Assembly: GCF_028553725.1 (NCBI RefSeq)
Contig: NZ_CP067124.1
Location: forward strand, 692,001 to 756,000
DNA: 64,000 nt
Reading direction: 5' to 3'
Source: Paracoccus alcaliphilus
Lineage (GTDB): Bacteria > Pseudomonadota > Alphaproteobacteria > Rhodobacterales > Rhodobacteraceae
Shown here: positions 36,452-45,288 of the stretch, piece after piece
How the letters are laid out: each line of letters begins with the position of its first letter
How positions within the stretch are numbered: position 1 is the first letter of the stretch
Notes under the pieces: model-generated
What the model was told of the DNA's origin: nothing
Databases searched by the model: none
What the model saw: the letters and a program-made list of their open reading frames with translations, nothing else
Translations under genes and position numbers: made by a program

Positions 36452-37330
36452 ATGTTCATTGTCTCTCTGATCGCCGCGCCGGGCCGTTCGCATATCGAAC
36501 AATCGCTGCTGGATGGGCTGGCCGACAAATGGGGCGGGAACGCACAGCGCTGGCTTGCGCCGCAACTCGCGGCGGAATTCACCATCGCGCAGCAGCCCGA
36601 CAATGCGGAACAGGTCTGGACCGATCTGCAAACCATCGGCATCGATCTGGCCATCCAGCCGCAGGCGAACCGGCGCAAAAGGATCCTGTTGGCCGATATG
36701 GATTCGACCATGATCGGGCAGGAATGCATCGACGAACTGGCCGATATGGCGGGTGTCGGACCACGCGTCGCCGCGATCACCGCACGCGCCATGAATGGAG
36801 AACTGAACTTCCACGAATCACTGATCGAGCGTGTCGGCCTGCTGGCCGGCCTGCCCGAAACCGTCATCGACGAGGTTCTGGCGACCCGAATCACCCTTGC
36901 TCCGGGCGGGCGCGAACTGGTGGCGACGATGCGGGCGAATGGCGGCCATACGGCGCTGGTCTCGGGCGGGTTCACCGCGTTCAGCGGCCCGGTGGCGCGG
37001 ATGCTGGGCTTTGACGAACATCGCGCCAACAACCTGCTGGCCGATGGTGGCGTGCTGACCGGCCATGTCGCGCTGCCGGTTCTGGGCCGCGAAGCCAAGG
37101 TCGAGGCGCTGCGCGACATCGCCGCCGCGCGCGGCTTGGCGCCCGATGACGTGATCGCGGTGGGCGACGGCGCCAACGATCTGGGCATGCTGCAACTGGC
37201 AGGGGCGGGCGTGGCGCTGCATGCCAAACCCGCCGTGGCGGCTCAGGCAAACATCCGCATCAATCACGGCGATCTGACGGCGCTGCTCTATCTGCAAGGC
37301 TACGCGGCCGGGGAGTTCGTCACGGGCTGA
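36452..37330 (+). CDS. serB: phosphoserine phosphatase
   Basis: Last step of serine synthesis. 292 residues: an N-terminal ACT-like domain (about 1-75), then a HAD phosphatase with nucleophile and acid Asp82/Asp84 ([11 protein letters not shown]), [10 protein letters not shown] (motif II), and [11 protein letters not shown] (motif IV). Divergent from serC across 149 bases, so all three serine genes may be controlled from one region. Its 3' end overlaps the convergent nitronate monooxygenase gene by 11 bases. Confidence 0.96.
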   Translation: MFIVSLIAAPGRSHIEQSLLDGLADKWGGNAQRWLAPQLAAEFTIAQQPDNAEQVWTDLQTIGIDLAIQPQANRRKRILLADMDSTMIGQECIDELADMAGVGPRVAAITARAMNGELNFHESLIERVGLLAGLPETVIDEVLATRITLAPGGRELVATMRANGGHTALVSGGFTAFSGPVARMLGFDEHRANNLLADGGVLTGHVALPVLGREAKVEALRDIAAARGLAPDDVIAVGDGANDLGMLQLAGAGVALHAKPAVAAQANIRINHGDLTALLYLQGYAAGEFVTG

Positions 37331-38321
37331 TCGCCGCCACGGTCTCGGCGGCGGGCCGCGCCACGGCCTGCGCCGCACCGGATCCCGCCCAGAAGGCGCC
37401 ATAACCGGTCTCGCCCCGCGCCATCGCGGCGGCATTCAGCGCCTTGCCCGCGTCATAGGCCACGGGATAATCGGGCGCGTGATCGCCCTCCATTGCGGTG
37501 AACAGGTTTTCCATACAGCGCGCCGGCCGCCCCGAGATCGCCCGCGTCATCACCGTGCGCGCCCGCGACAGCGCCTCGCGATGGGCCGCCGAACTGGCGG
37601 CTTCGGGCGCGCGCAGAAACGCCGTGCCGCATTGCACCGCCACGGCCCCGGCCTCGATCGCGGCTTGGGCGTCGTCGCGTGTCATGATTCCACCGGCGGC
37701 GATCAGCGGCAGGCCAATCCCCCGCAGCCGGGCCAGCAGGGGCAGGGTTTCCAGCGCCTCGTCGGGGGCCTCGGGGTCGAACATGCCGCGATGCCCGCCC
37801 GCCTGCCAGCCCTGCGCTACGATCCCGTCCAGCCCGGCATCCAGGATCGCCCGGCCCTCGGCCTCGCTGGTGGCCGAGGCCAGCAGGCGCGCACCGGTGG
37901 CCCGCAGGCCGGCGATCTGATCGGCATTTGGCAGCCCGAAATGGAAGCTGACAAAGGCAGGCCGCGTTTTGGCCAGCAGTGCCAGCATCGCCTCATTCAC
38001 CCGAAAACTCTGATAGATCTCGTGCAGCGCCTCGGGCGGTTCGGCGCCAAAGCCAGCGAAAACGGGTTTCAGCCGAACCAGCCAGCGGCCCTCGTGCAGG
38101 TGGTTGCGCCGGGCCGGGGCGTGGCAGAACAGGTTGACCCCGAAGGGCCGGTCTGTCAGCGCCCGCATCCGCGCGATGGCGCGCCGCGCCCCCGCCACGT
38201 CCAGCGCCCCCAGCGCGACAAAGCCCAGCCCGCCCGCATTGCACACAGCCGCAGCCATTTCCGGCGTCGAAACCCCGGCCATCGGCGCCTGAATCACCCG
38301 ATGCTTCAGATCCGTCAGCAT
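37320..38321 (-). CDS. nitronate monooxygenase / 2-nitropropane dioxygenase family
   Basis: 333-residue TIM-barrel FMN enzyme. IQAPMAGVSTPEMAAAVCNAGGLGFV is the N-terminal strand region; FVSFHFGLP, GIVAQGWQAGGHRG (with the catalytic-site histidine), LIAAGGIMTRDDAQAAIEAGAVAVQCGTAFL bind FMN phosphate. The family oxidises alkyl nitronates, though many members have unknown natural substrates. Upstream neighbour is the AEC transporter with a 15-base gap, so the two probably share a transcript. Confidence 0.9.
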   Translation of the reverse strand: MLTDLKHRVIQAPMAGVSTPEMAAAVCNAGGLGFVALGALDVAGARRAIARMRALTDRPFGVNLFCHAPARRNHLHEGRWLVRLKPVFAGFGAEPPEALHEIYQSFRVNEAMLALLAKTRPAFVSFHFGLPNADQIAGLRATGARLLASATSEAEGRAILDAGLDGIVAQGWQAGGHRGMFDPEAPDEALETLPLLARLRGIGLPLIAAGGIMTRDDAQAAIEAGAVAVQCGTAFLRAPEAASSAAHREALSRARTVMTRAISGRPARCMENLFTAMEGDHAPDYPVAYDAGKALNAAAMARGETGYGAFWAGSGAAQAVARPAAETVAAISP

Positions 38322-38336
38322 TCCCGCCCTCCTTCG

Positions 38337-39266
38337 TCAGCCCTGCCCGATCAGCAGCATCACCACCGGCAGCGTCACGATGCTGGCCGCGGTCGAGATC
38401 AGGATCGCGGTCGAAACCCGCTGCTGGGCCACGTTGAAATACTCGGCCAGTATATAGACATTTCCCGCCACCGGCAGGGCCGCCGCCGCAACCATCACGC
38501 CTGCGGCAAAGGGCTGGACGCCAAAGATGAAAAACGCCGCCACCCCCACCGCCAGCGGATGCAGCACCAGCTTGGCAAAACCCAGCCAGGCCGAGGCCGC
38601 CAGCCGCTGCGCCTTGCGCCCCGCCAGACTGGCGCCGATGGCGAACAGGGCGCCGGGCGTCGCCGCCGCCCCCAACAGCGCCAGAAACTCGTCCAGTGGT
38701 TGCGGCATCGGCAGTCCGGCCCCGCCCCATGCCAGACCCGCCAGCATCGCGACGATCATGGGATTGGCAATGATCCCCCCGAAAACCGGCGCAACACTGG
38801 CCAGCCGCAGCCCGCCATTGCGCGAGGCATGGATGATCAGCGTGATCAGCGTGGAAAACACCACCAAATCGATGGTCAGCACCATCAGCACCGGCCCCAC
38901 GGCACGCTCGCCCAGCACCACCACCAGCATCGGCACCCCCAGAAAGCCGGTATTGCCGATCATGCAGCACTGCGCCTCCATCGCCGCCTCGGGCAGGGCC
39001 AGCCCACGCGAACGGGCGGCCGCCATGCCGATCAGCCAGATCAGGACCGAGCCGGACAGATAGGCCAGCACGAAACGCAGATCGAACAGTGCGCCCATGT
39101 CCAGCCCGGCGGCAAAACGGAACAGCATCGCCGACAGCGCGAAATAAAAGACGAACCGAGTCAGCCAGTTCGCGGCCTCCTGCGGAAAGAATCGCGTGCG
39201 CGCGGCCAGCCAGCCCAGCCCGATCAGGCCGAAAAACGGCAGGGTTTTCAGAAATACCGCCCACAT
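38337..39266 (-). CDS. AEC (auxin efflux carrier) family transporter
   Basis: 309 residues, about ten membrane helices. The N-terminal FLKTLPFFGLIGLGWLAARTRFF, central CCMIGNTGFLGVPMLVVVLGE and C-terminal AALPVAGNVYILAEYFNV segments belong to the AEC/BASS-related family, whose bacterial members export malonate, malate or similar organic acids or are of unknown substrate. Followed by nitronate monooxygenase. Confidence 0.9.
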   Translation of the reverse strand: MWAVFLKTLPFFGLIGLGWLAARTRFFPQEAANWLTRFVFYFALSAMLFRFAAGLDMGALFDLRFVLAYLSGSVLIWLIGMAAARSRGLALPEAAMEAQCCMIGNTGFLGVPMLVVVLGERAVGPVLMVLTIDLVVFSTLITLIIHASRNGGLRLASVAPVFGGIIANPMIVAMLAGLAWGGAGLPMPQPLDEFLALLGAAATPGALFAIGASLAGRKAQRLAASAWLGFAKLVLHPLAVGVAAFFIFGVQPFAAGVMVAAAALPVAGNVYILAEYFNVAQQRVSTAILISTAASIVTLPVVMLLIGQG

Positions 39267-39352
39267 CAGACCACCGCTCCGCGCCCCATCCGTCCCTCAA
39301 TTCCGCCCGGACCAGACCACCAGCCCCGCCGGGTTGCAAGCGCGAACGCCCC

Positions 39353-39420
39353 CATCTCTGGTGTTCAAATATCCCCGGGGGTGAGGGCGCCTGCGCCCGA
39401 GGGGGCGGAAGGCCCCCTTT
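39353..39420. repeat. mosaic intergenic repeat, type A tail (copy 5), overlapping tusA 3' end
   Basis: CATCTCTGGTGTTCAAATAT, then CCCCGGGG, hairpins GGGCGC/GCGCCC and GGGGGC/GCCCCC (39401-39417). The last codons and stop of the tusA-like gene lie inside it. Confidence 0.85.
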
Positions 39421-39643
39421 CCACGACGAATTCCCGCGCCCCGTCTTCCGTCTCGCGCATGTCGATGAACGCATGCCCGGTCTGGGCGCAGAAATGCGGC
39501 ACATCGATCACCGCTGCCGGATCGGTGGCGATCAGGCGCAACCGGCTGCCGGGGGCCAGATCCAGCAATGCCTTGCGCAGGCGCAGCACCGGCAGCGGGC
39601 ACAGCAGACCGCGCGCGTCGATCAGGGCCTCGCGGTCGTTCAT
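39365..39643 (-). CDS. TusA-family sulfur carrier protein
   Basis: 92 residues. The sulfur-accepting Cys15 is in GLLCPLPVLRLRKAL, and the C-terminal sheet VPHFCAQTGHAFIDM is typical. TusA-type proteins carry persulfide sulfur for tRNA thiolation, molybdenum cofactor or sulfur oxidation. The domain would normally end near FVVERG; a further 15 residues rich in Pro, Gly, Ala and Ser are encoded by the mosaic repeat that also supplies the stop. The start overlaps the DUF2478 gene stop (ATGA), which suggests a link to molybdenum metabolism. Confidence 0.88.
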   Translation of the reverse strand: MNDREALIDARGLLCPLPVLRLRKALLDLAPGSRLRLIATDPAAVIDVPHFCAQTGHAFIDMRETEDGAREFVVERGPSAPSGAGALTPGDI

Positions 39644-40146
39644 GCCGCCCGGCCCAGCTGGCGGCACCACCCGGCCAGCATCTCCGGCGCCAGCCGCTGG
39701 CCGATTCCGTCCGCGAACGCCGCGAAGGCCTCGCGCTGCTCGACCGGCACATGCAGCAGCACCGGCACGCCTTCTGCGACGGCATGGGCGATCAGCGTCC
39801 GAAAACCCCGGCCCGCGGCCTCCTGGCGGCCGAATTTCGGCAGGATCAGGATCTCGGCCCCCGACAGACGGTTGCCGACCCGGGCGGCGGCCATTTCCAG
39901 CGCGCCGGGGTCCAGCCGGCAGCCGCTCGACCCCGAGCCGAGCGATTGCGAAATCCGGATCGGGGTCGCCTCCTCGCCGATGACCAGCATGTCCATGTCG
40001 CAGGCGCAATCCGCGCCCAGATCGGTATTCACCTGCACCGCCCCGGCAAGGTGAAAACCCTCATCGCCCAGCTGGCTGACCAGCCGCGCCAGAATCCGGT
40101 CGGCCTCGCCCGCCTGCGCATCATCCAGTCCGAACCAACCCAGCAT
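39640..40146 (-). CDS. DUF2478 protein (molybdenum-linked, NTPase-like)
   Basis: 168 residues. The segments GFHLAGAVQVNTDLGADCACDMDMLVIG, ISQSLGSGSSGCRLDPGALE and AEILILPKFGRQEAAGRGFRTLIAHAVAEGVPVL fit DUF2478, often encoded beside molybdate transport or molybdenum cofactor genes. Its fold is related to NTP-binding proteins but no P-loop is apparent here. ATG at 40146 (MLGWFGLDDA) chosen; an ATG at 40164 is possible. Coupled to tusA. Function unknown. Confidence 0.82.
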   Translation of the reverse strand: MLGWFGLDDAQAGEADRILARLVSQLGDEGFHLAGAVQVNTDLGADCACDMDMLVIGEEATPIRISQSLGSGSSGCRLDPGALEMAAARVGNRLSGAEILILPKFGRQEAAGRGFRTLIAHAVAEGVPVLLHVPVEQREAFAAFADGIGQRLAPEMLAGWCRQLGRAA

Positions 40147-40234
40147 CAGGGCCTCCCTTTGCATCGCCCTCTTTTTCCCCGCCCCGGCCGGGATGGCAAT
40201 GGTTTTCTGGCCCCGGCAGGAGTAGAGAAAGCGA

Positions 40235-40687
40235 ATGACCGACTATGCCGCACTTGCCGCCCGAATCCGCGCCCTGACCGAAGGCGAGACCGACGAGGTC
40301 GCGCTGATGGCAACGCTGGCCTGCGAGATTCACCATGCCGATGCGCGTTTCGACTGGACCGGCTTCTATCGCGTCACCGGGCCCGAGATGCTGAAGATCG
40401 GCCCCTATCAGGGCGGTCATGGCTGTCTGGTGATCCCGTTTTCGCGCGGCGTCTGCGGTGCGGCGGCGCGGACGCGGCAGGCGCAGATCGTGGCCGATGT
40501 GGATGCGTTTCCCGGCCATATCGCCTGCGCCAGCTCGACCCGGTCCGAGCTTGTGCTGCCGGTGACCGGCGCGGGCGGGCGGCTGATCGGGGTGCTGGAT
40601 ATCGACAGCGACCGGCCCGATGCCTTTACGCAGCAAGACGCGACACAACTGACAAGGATACTGGACGATGTGTTCGGAACGCTCTGA
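40235..40687 (+). CDS. msrC: free methionine-(R)-sulfoxide reductase (GAF domain)
   Basis: 150-residue GAF protein that reduces free methionine-R-sulfoxide. The three active-site cysteines are present with the E. coli spacing: Cys64 (GGHGCLVIP), Cys74 (RGVCGAAAR) and Cys98 (GHIACASSTRSELVLPV). Start at ATG 40235. Its 3' end overlaps the next gene by 20 bases; it heads a run of four overlapping genes, so the set is likely one operon, though their functions do not obviously form a pathway. Confidence 0.93.
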   Translation: MTDYAALAARIRALTEGETDEVALMATLACEIHHADARFDWTGFYRVTGPEMLKIGPYQGGHGCLVIPFSRGVCGAAARTRQAQIVADVDAFPGHIACASSTRSELVLPVTGAGGRLIGVLDIDSDRPDAFTQQDATQLTRILDDVFGTL

Positions 40688-41072
40688 CTTTACCGGACAG
40701 TGCCTGTGCGGCGCGGTCCGCTTTTCCGGCGCCTTCGCCGATCAGCCATTCCATATGTGCCATTGCGGCCAGTGCCGCCGCTGGTCCGGCCATTACTGGT
40801 CGGGATTCGAGGCGGACGGGTTGCGCATCGAAGGCGGCGACGCCCTGCGCTGGTTCCGCTCTTCGCCCGAGGCCGAGCGCGGATTCTGCCAGCACTGCGG
40901 ATCGTCGCTGTTCTGGCGGCTGGTCGGTGCGGATCGCGTCTCGGTCTCGCCCGGTGCGCTGGAACTGCCGACGGGGCTGCGTCCCGCCGGGCATATCTTC
41001 GTGGCCGACAAGGGCGATTACTACGACATCGCCGACGGGCTGCCGCAATATGCGCAGGACAAGACCGAATGA
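40668..41072 (+). CDS. GFA-family zinc protein (CENP-V/Gfa fold)
   Basis: 134 residues. Zinc-binding cysteines in QCLCGAVRF, CHCGQCRRW and FCQHCGSSLFW fit the glutathione-dependent formaldehyde-activating (GFA) family. Most members are not proven Gfa enzymes. The ATG lies inside msrC, and the stop overlaps the next start (ATGA). Confidence 0.92.
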   Translation: MCSERSDFTGQCLCGAVRFSGAFADQPFHMCHCGQCRRWSGHYWSGFEADGLRIEGGDALRWFRSSPEAERGFCQHCGSSLFWRLVGADRVSVSPGALELPTGLRPAGHIFVADKGDYYDIADGLPQYAQDKTE

Positions 41073-41695
41073 TCTGGGAGGTGCTGGCGAATATCCCGCT
41101 GCCGCAACTGACCGCCTTCGTCATCGGCGGGCTGGTGCTGAACTTTGCGCCGGGGCAGGACGTGTTCTTTGCCACCGCCTGCGGGATTCAGGGCGGGCCG
41201 CGCGCGGGCGCGCTGGCCGGGGTCGGGGTCACGCTGGGGGTGCTGACGCATCTGATGCTGGCGGTGGTGGGGCTGGGCGCGATCATCGCCGCCCATCCCG
41301 AGGCCCTGCTGGCGATCAAATATGCCGGTGCCGCCTATCTTCTGTGGCTGGCATGGGCCAGCTGGACGGCCGGGCCGGTCGATCCGTCCGTGCGGGGCAG
41401 CGTCCGGCCGTGGAACATCGTCCGGCGCGGTTTTCTGTCCAATCTGCTGAACCCCAAGCCGGTGCTGTTCCTGCTGGCCTTCCTGCCGCAATTCACCAAT
41501 CCCGCATGGGGTCCGGTCTGGCAGCAGGTGCTGGCGCTTGGCCTGATCTTTGCCACGACCGGCGCGTTGGTGACGATGGGTTACGGCATCGTCGCGGGCT
41601 GGGCCGGGCAGATCATCGGGCGGCGTCTGGACATCCTGAACCGCATCGCCGCCGTCATGTATGCGGGGCTGGCCATCCGTCTGGTTACGAAATGA
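41069..41695 (+). CDS. LysE/RhtB-family amino acid exporter
   Basis: 208 residues, six membrane helices. FVIGGLVLNFAPGQDVFFATACGIQGGPRAGALAGVGV is the family N-terminus (APG-D-F motif), with NLLNPKPVLFLLAFLPQF later. Exports amino acids such as homoserine, threonine or lysine; specificity unknown. The start overlaps the GFA stop, and the stop overlaps the RluA start, each by 4 bases. Confidence 0.93.
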   Translation: MIWEVLANIPLPQLTAFVIGGLVLNFAPGQDVFFATACGIQGGPRAGALAGVGVTLGVLTHLMLAVVGLGAIIAAHPEALLAIKYAGAAYLLWLAWASWTAGPVDPSVRGSVRPWNIVRRGFLSNLLNPKPVLFLLAFLPQFTNPAWGPVWQQVLALGLIFATTGALVTMGYGIVAGWAGQIIGRRLDILNRIAAVMYAGLAIRLVTK

Positions 41696-42348
41696 GCGTG
41701 TCGGCCTTTGTCTATGCCCCACCGCCCGAGGCGCCGGAAATCATCCATGCCGATCACGAGATTCTGGTGGTCAACAAGCCCTCGGGCCTGCTGTCGGTGC
41801 CGGGGCGCGGGCCGGACAAGGCCGATTGCCTGATCGAACGGCTGCGCGGCCCCTTTCCCACCGTGCTGCTGGTGCATCGGCTGGATCTGGACACGTCGGG
41901 CGTCATCATCTTCGGCCTGACCCCCCATGCGCAGCGCAGCCTTGCCCGCCAGTTCGAGGAACGCCGCGTCAAGAAGGCCTATATCGCCCGCGTCGCCGGG
42001 CGGTTGGAGCCGAAGACCGGGCGCGTCGATCTGCCGCTGATCGTGGACTGGCCGAACCGCCCGCGCCAGAAGGTCGATCACGATCAGGGCCGCGCCGCGC
42101 AGACCGACTGGCGGGTGATCCGCGCCAGCGACGTCGAGACGCGGGTGCGGCTGTTCCCGCTGACCGGGCGCAGCCACCAGTTGCGGGTGCATATGGCGGA
42201 AACCGGCCATGCCATCCTTGGCGATCCGCTTTATGCCAGCGGTGCGGCGGCGGATCATCCGCGCCTGATGCTGCATGCCGAAAGCCTGCGGGTGAAACAT
42301 CCCGACAGCGGCGTGCAGATGACGTTCAGGGCGCCGGTCCCCTTCTGA
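41692..42348 (+). CDS. RluA-family RNA pseudouridine synthase
   Basis: 218 residues, catalytic domain only (no S4 domain). Catalytic Asp65 in HRLDLDTSGVIIF; VNKPSGLLSVPGRG, FEERRVKKAYIARV, and LTGRSHQLRVHMAETGHAILGDPLY are conserved. Small RluA-like enzymes modify 23S rRNA position 746 and tRNA position 32; that substrate is likely, not shown. Last gene of the msrC run; convergent with the MBL gene, 3 bases between stops. Confidence 0.9.
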   Translation: MSVSAFVYAPPPEAPEIIHADHEILVVNKPSGLLSVPGRGPDKADCLIERLRGPFPTVLLVHRLDLDTSGVIIFGLTPHAQRSLARQFEERRVKKAYIARVAGRLEPKTGRVDLPLIVDWPNRPRQKVDHDQGRAAQTDWRVIRASDVETRVRLFPLTGRSHQLRVHMAETGHAILGDPLYASGAAADHPRLMLHAESLRVKHPDSGVQMTFRAPVPF

Positions 42349-42351
42349 GCC

Positions 42352-43137
42352 TTATTCCCCCGCCGGATACCAGTTGGCGATCACTACCTGCGTGGCCGGG
42401 CTGGCTTCGGCCACCAGCCGGGTGAATTCCGCCAGATCGCTGCCGCGATGGTGATAGGGATAGACGATCTCGGGCTGGAATTCACCCACCGCATCCGCAG
42501 CCTGCTGAACCGTCATCGTATAGGGCAGGTTCATCGGCAGGAACGCCGCATGGATGTTTTCCAGCGCCCGCAGTTCCGGCGTATCCTCGGTATCGCCGGC
42601 GATCAGAAAGCGTTTGCCGCCGATGGTCAGGACATAGCCGTTGTCGCGGCCCTTGGGGTGATATTGCAGGCGGTCCTCGGTGATGTTGTAGGCCGGGATC
42701 GCCTCGATGCGGATGCCCAGCACATCGGCGGCACCGCCATTGTGCATCTGGGTCGCGCGCGACTGCATCTCGGGCGGCAGCTTGATCCAGACGGCGGGGT
42801 TGGCGATGATGCGGACGGCGGGCAGGGATTCCAGCGTGGGCAGGTCGAAATGGTCGCCATGCTCATGGGTAATCAGGATCAGTTGCGGCTGCGGCAACCC
42901 GGCATAGGCGGGGGCACCGCCCACGGGATCGACAAGGATATTGCCGCCCGGCGTCTCGATCAGCATCGAGGCGTGATCGACGGGATGGATCAGAACCTCT
43001 CCGCCATCGACCGTATGGCGATGGGCCGCGGGTCCGGTGGTCGCGGCGACGGTCTGCGCGGCGGCCAGCCGCGGCAGGGCCGTGCCGCCAAGCGCAAGAA
43101 ACGCGTAGGTCAGTCCGGTGCGACGGGTGATCTGCAT
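42352..43137 (-). CDS. Tat-exported MBL-fold metallohydrolase
   Basis: 261 residues. The leader ITRRTGLTYAFLALGGTALPRLAAAQ has a twin-arginine motif, predicting folded export. The beta-lactamase fold carries zinc ligands in THEHGDHFDLP, AGDTEDT and YPYHHRGSD, the latter as in the UlaG-like class. GGAGG lies before the ATG at good spacing. Substrate unknown; periplasmic. Confidence 0.9.
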   Translation of the reverse strand: MQITRRTGLTYAFLALGGTALPRLAAAQTVAATTGPAAHRHTVDGGEVLIHPVDHASMLIETPGGNILVDPVGGAPAYAGLPQPQLILITHEHGDHFDLPTLESLPAVRIIANPAVWIKLPPEMQSRATQMHNGGAADVLGIRIEAIPAYNITEDRLQYHPKGRDNGYVLTIGGKRFLIAGDTEDTPELRALENIHAAFLPMNLPYTMTVQQAADAVGEFQPEIVYPYHHRGSDLAEFTRLVAEASPATQVVIANWYPAGE

Positions 43138-43332
43138 GGGAAATCCTCCTGCTGGCAGGTTGTGGCTGTCAGGCCAACGCCAGCAAGGCCGTGCGGTTCC
43201 CGGCCGCGGCGTGTCGGGCGCGGGCGCGTCCTGACGCGGATGTGACCCCCGATGTGGCAACGAAGGCGCGGCTATCATGTTAGGGTTACACGACTTTTCG
43301 ATCCTGTAAGCCAATCAACGAAAGGAATTGCC

Positions 43333-44538
43333 ATGTCCGACATTCTTCCCCGTATCCTGTCGCGTCTTTCCATCGTGGCGGCGACCGGCCTCATGGCCTC
43401 GACCACCGTGGCGCAGGATTTCAACGCCGCCCCGCCGAACGGGCAGGGCCAGACCCCGGCATTCGAGGGCCAGACCCGCGCGCCCGTCCTGCCCGACACC
43501 GCCCTGACCACCACCCCGGTGGCCGAGGGGCTGGAGCATCCCTGGGGCATGGCCGAACTGCCCGATGGCAGCTGGCTGGTGACCGAACGCCCCGGCCGGA
43601 TGCGGCTGGTCGGCGCCGATGGCGCGCTGTCCGGCCCGATCGGCGGGCTGCCAGAGGTCGATGCGCGCGGGCAGGGCGGTCTGCTGGATGTGGCCGTGGC
43701 GGATGATTTCGCCCAGACCCGGCAATTGTGGTGGAGCTTTGCGGAACCGCGCGAGGGCGGCAAGAACGCCACCGCCGTCGCCACCGGCACGCTGTCCGCC
43801 GATGGCGGCACGGTCGAGGGCGCGCGGGTGATCTGGCAGCAGCAGCCCGCATGGGATTCGCAGCAGCATTACGGTTCGCGGCTGGTTTTCGACGGCAATG
43901 GCGGGCTCTATGTGACCACCGGCGAACGCTCGGTTCAGGATGCGCGGGGATTGTCGCAGAACGTGACCACCACGCTTGGCAAGGTGGTGCGGATCAATCC
44001 CGCTGATGGCAGCCCGATGGGCGATCCCGGCGTGGCCGAGGCCCTGCCCGAGATCTGGTCATGGGGCCATCGCAACATTCAGGGCGCCACGATGGGGCCG
44101 GACGGGGCGTTGTGGACCATCGAGCATGGCCCGAAAGGCGGGGACGAGCTGAACCGCCCGCAGGCCGGGCGCAACTATGGCTGGCCGCGCGCGACCTATG
44201 GCGTGGAATACAGCGGTCAGCCGGTCGGCGATGGCATTACCCAGTTGGAGGGCACCGAGCAGCCGCTCTATTATTGGGATCCGGTGATCGCGCCGGGGGG
44301 GATGACCTTCTATGACGGGCAGATGTTCCCGGATTGGCAGGGTGATCTGCTGATCGGCGGCATGGCCGGGGCGCTGGTGCGTCTGGAGCTGGACGGCACC
44401 CGCGTCACCGGCGAGGCGCGGCATCTGCAAGGGATCGGCAGGGTCCGCGATGTGGATCTGGCCAGCGACGGCTCGGTCATGATCCTGACGGATGAGCGGA
44501 ATGGCGCGATGATCCGGGTCACGCCGGGCCAGCAGTAG
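43333..44538 (+). CDS. PQQ-dependent sugar dehydrogenase-like secreted protein (soluble aldose dehydrogenase/YliI type)
   Basis: 401 residues with a signal peptide (cut near TTVAQ-DF). The GSDH beta-propeller shows GLEHPWGMAELPDGSWLVTERPGRMRLV, GQGGLLDVAVADDF, HYGSRLVFDGNGGLYVTTGERS, WSWGHRNIQGATMGPDGALWTIEHGPKGGDELNRPQAGRNYGWP, and WDPVIAPGGMTFY. Family enzymes oxidise aldoses with pyrroloquinoline quinone. AAGGAA lies 4 bases before the ATG. Whether the cell makes PQQ cannot be seen here. Confidence 0.92.
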   Translation: MSDILPRILSRLSIVAATGLMASTTVAQDFNAAPPNGQGQTPAFEGQTRAPVLPDTALTTTPVAEGLEHPWGMAELPDGSWLVTERPGRMRLVGADGALSGPIGGLPEVDARGQGGLLDVAVADDFAQTRQLWWSFAEPREGGKNATAVATGTLSADGGTVEGARVIWQQQPAWDSQQHYGSRLVFDGNGGLYVTTGERSVQDARGLSQNVTTTLGKVVRINPADGSPMGDPGVAEALPEIWSWGHRNIQGATMGPDGALWTIEHGPKGGDELNRPQAGRNYGWPRATYGVEYSGQPVGDGITQLEGTEQPLYYWDPVIAPGGMTFYDGQMFPDWQGDLLIGGMAGALVRLELDGTRVTGEARHLQGIGRVRDVDLASDGSVMILTDERNGAMIRVTPGQQ

Positions 44539-44650
44539 CGCGCCAGTAATGGCGCGGCGGGAACCCCGGTGGGGGCCGGGCGGTTGAGATCCGGGCCAAG
44601 GCGCGCCACGCAAGCGGGCCTTGCCCCCTCAGCCACCAACGGAGGCCCCG

Positions 44651-44818
44651 ATGACCCGGAATAACGATGCCGATGGCGACAAGGGCGCGCGCCCGATCGT
44701 CACCGAAAACCATGAGCCCGGTGAAAAGACCCACCGCAAGGACCGGAAACACGAAGAGGGCGCCGACCCCATCGTCGAGGAAAACGACGAATCGGGCCGC
44801 CCCGCGGGCGGCGACTGA
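44651..44818 (+). CDS. 55-residue hydrophilic protein with an internal duplication
   Basis: Highly charged: RNNDADGDKGARPIVTENHE, then DRKHEEGADPIVEENDE, so the motif GA-R/D-PIV-T/E-EN-x-E occurs twice, about 26 residues apart. GGAGG lies 5 bases before the ATG, an unusually strong ribosome-binding site, which supports real translation. No transmembrane segment or cysteine. I know no family by sight; likely disordered. Confidence 0.72.
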   Translation: MTRNNDADGDKGARPIVTENHEPGEKTHRKDRKHEEGADPIVEENDESGRPAGGD

Positions 44819-44842
44819 TCCGGCAGCGGGCGGGGACAGCGC

Positions 44843-45214
44843 TCAGACGGGTTTGTGCAGATCGTCCTCGGCATCCTCGGGCGAGATGCCCAGGGCGTCC
44901 ATCCCCGCCTCCAGCAGATCGGCAAGGCGGGGTTCCCCCATCAGGTAATCCTCGGTCGGGATGCGGCGTTCGGCCCGCGCGGTAGCGATGGCTTCCTCCA
45001 GTTCGGCGGCCTCGAAACTGTCGCGGCCGATCCACATGACGGCGACCAGACTGGCCTGTTCGTCCTCGTTCAGCATCTCGATGAAATTATGCAGCTCGGT
45101 CCGGGTGCCATGCTGGGCGCGGCTGCCCTGATGCGCCCAGGGGTTGACGCCGCTTTCATATTCGCGGGCGCGGATGATGATATGGGCGATCTTGTCAGGG
45201 CTGATCTGAAGCAT
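44843..45214 (-). CDS. DUF3775 family protein
   Basis: 123 residues. ISPDKIAHIIIRAREYESG, NFIEMLNEDEQASLVAVMWIGR, YLMGEPRLADLLEAGMDALG are DUF3775 blocks; the family is small, helical and of unknown function in alphaproteobacteria. The ATG at 45214 (MLQIS) is preferred over an upstream in-frame ATG at 45226. Confidence 0.85.
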   Translation of the reverse strand: MLQISPDKIAHIIIRAREYESGVNPWAHQGSRAQHGTRTELHNFIEMLNEDEQASLVAVMWIGRDSFEAAELEEAIATARAERRIPTEDYLMGEPRLADLLEAGMDALGISPEDAEDDLHKPV

Positions 45215-45288
45215 GGCGACCTCCAATGGCTTGTCCGACTGTCGCCCCCGCCCGCCCTGCGGTCAATGGGGCACGCGGTGAGGGGCAA

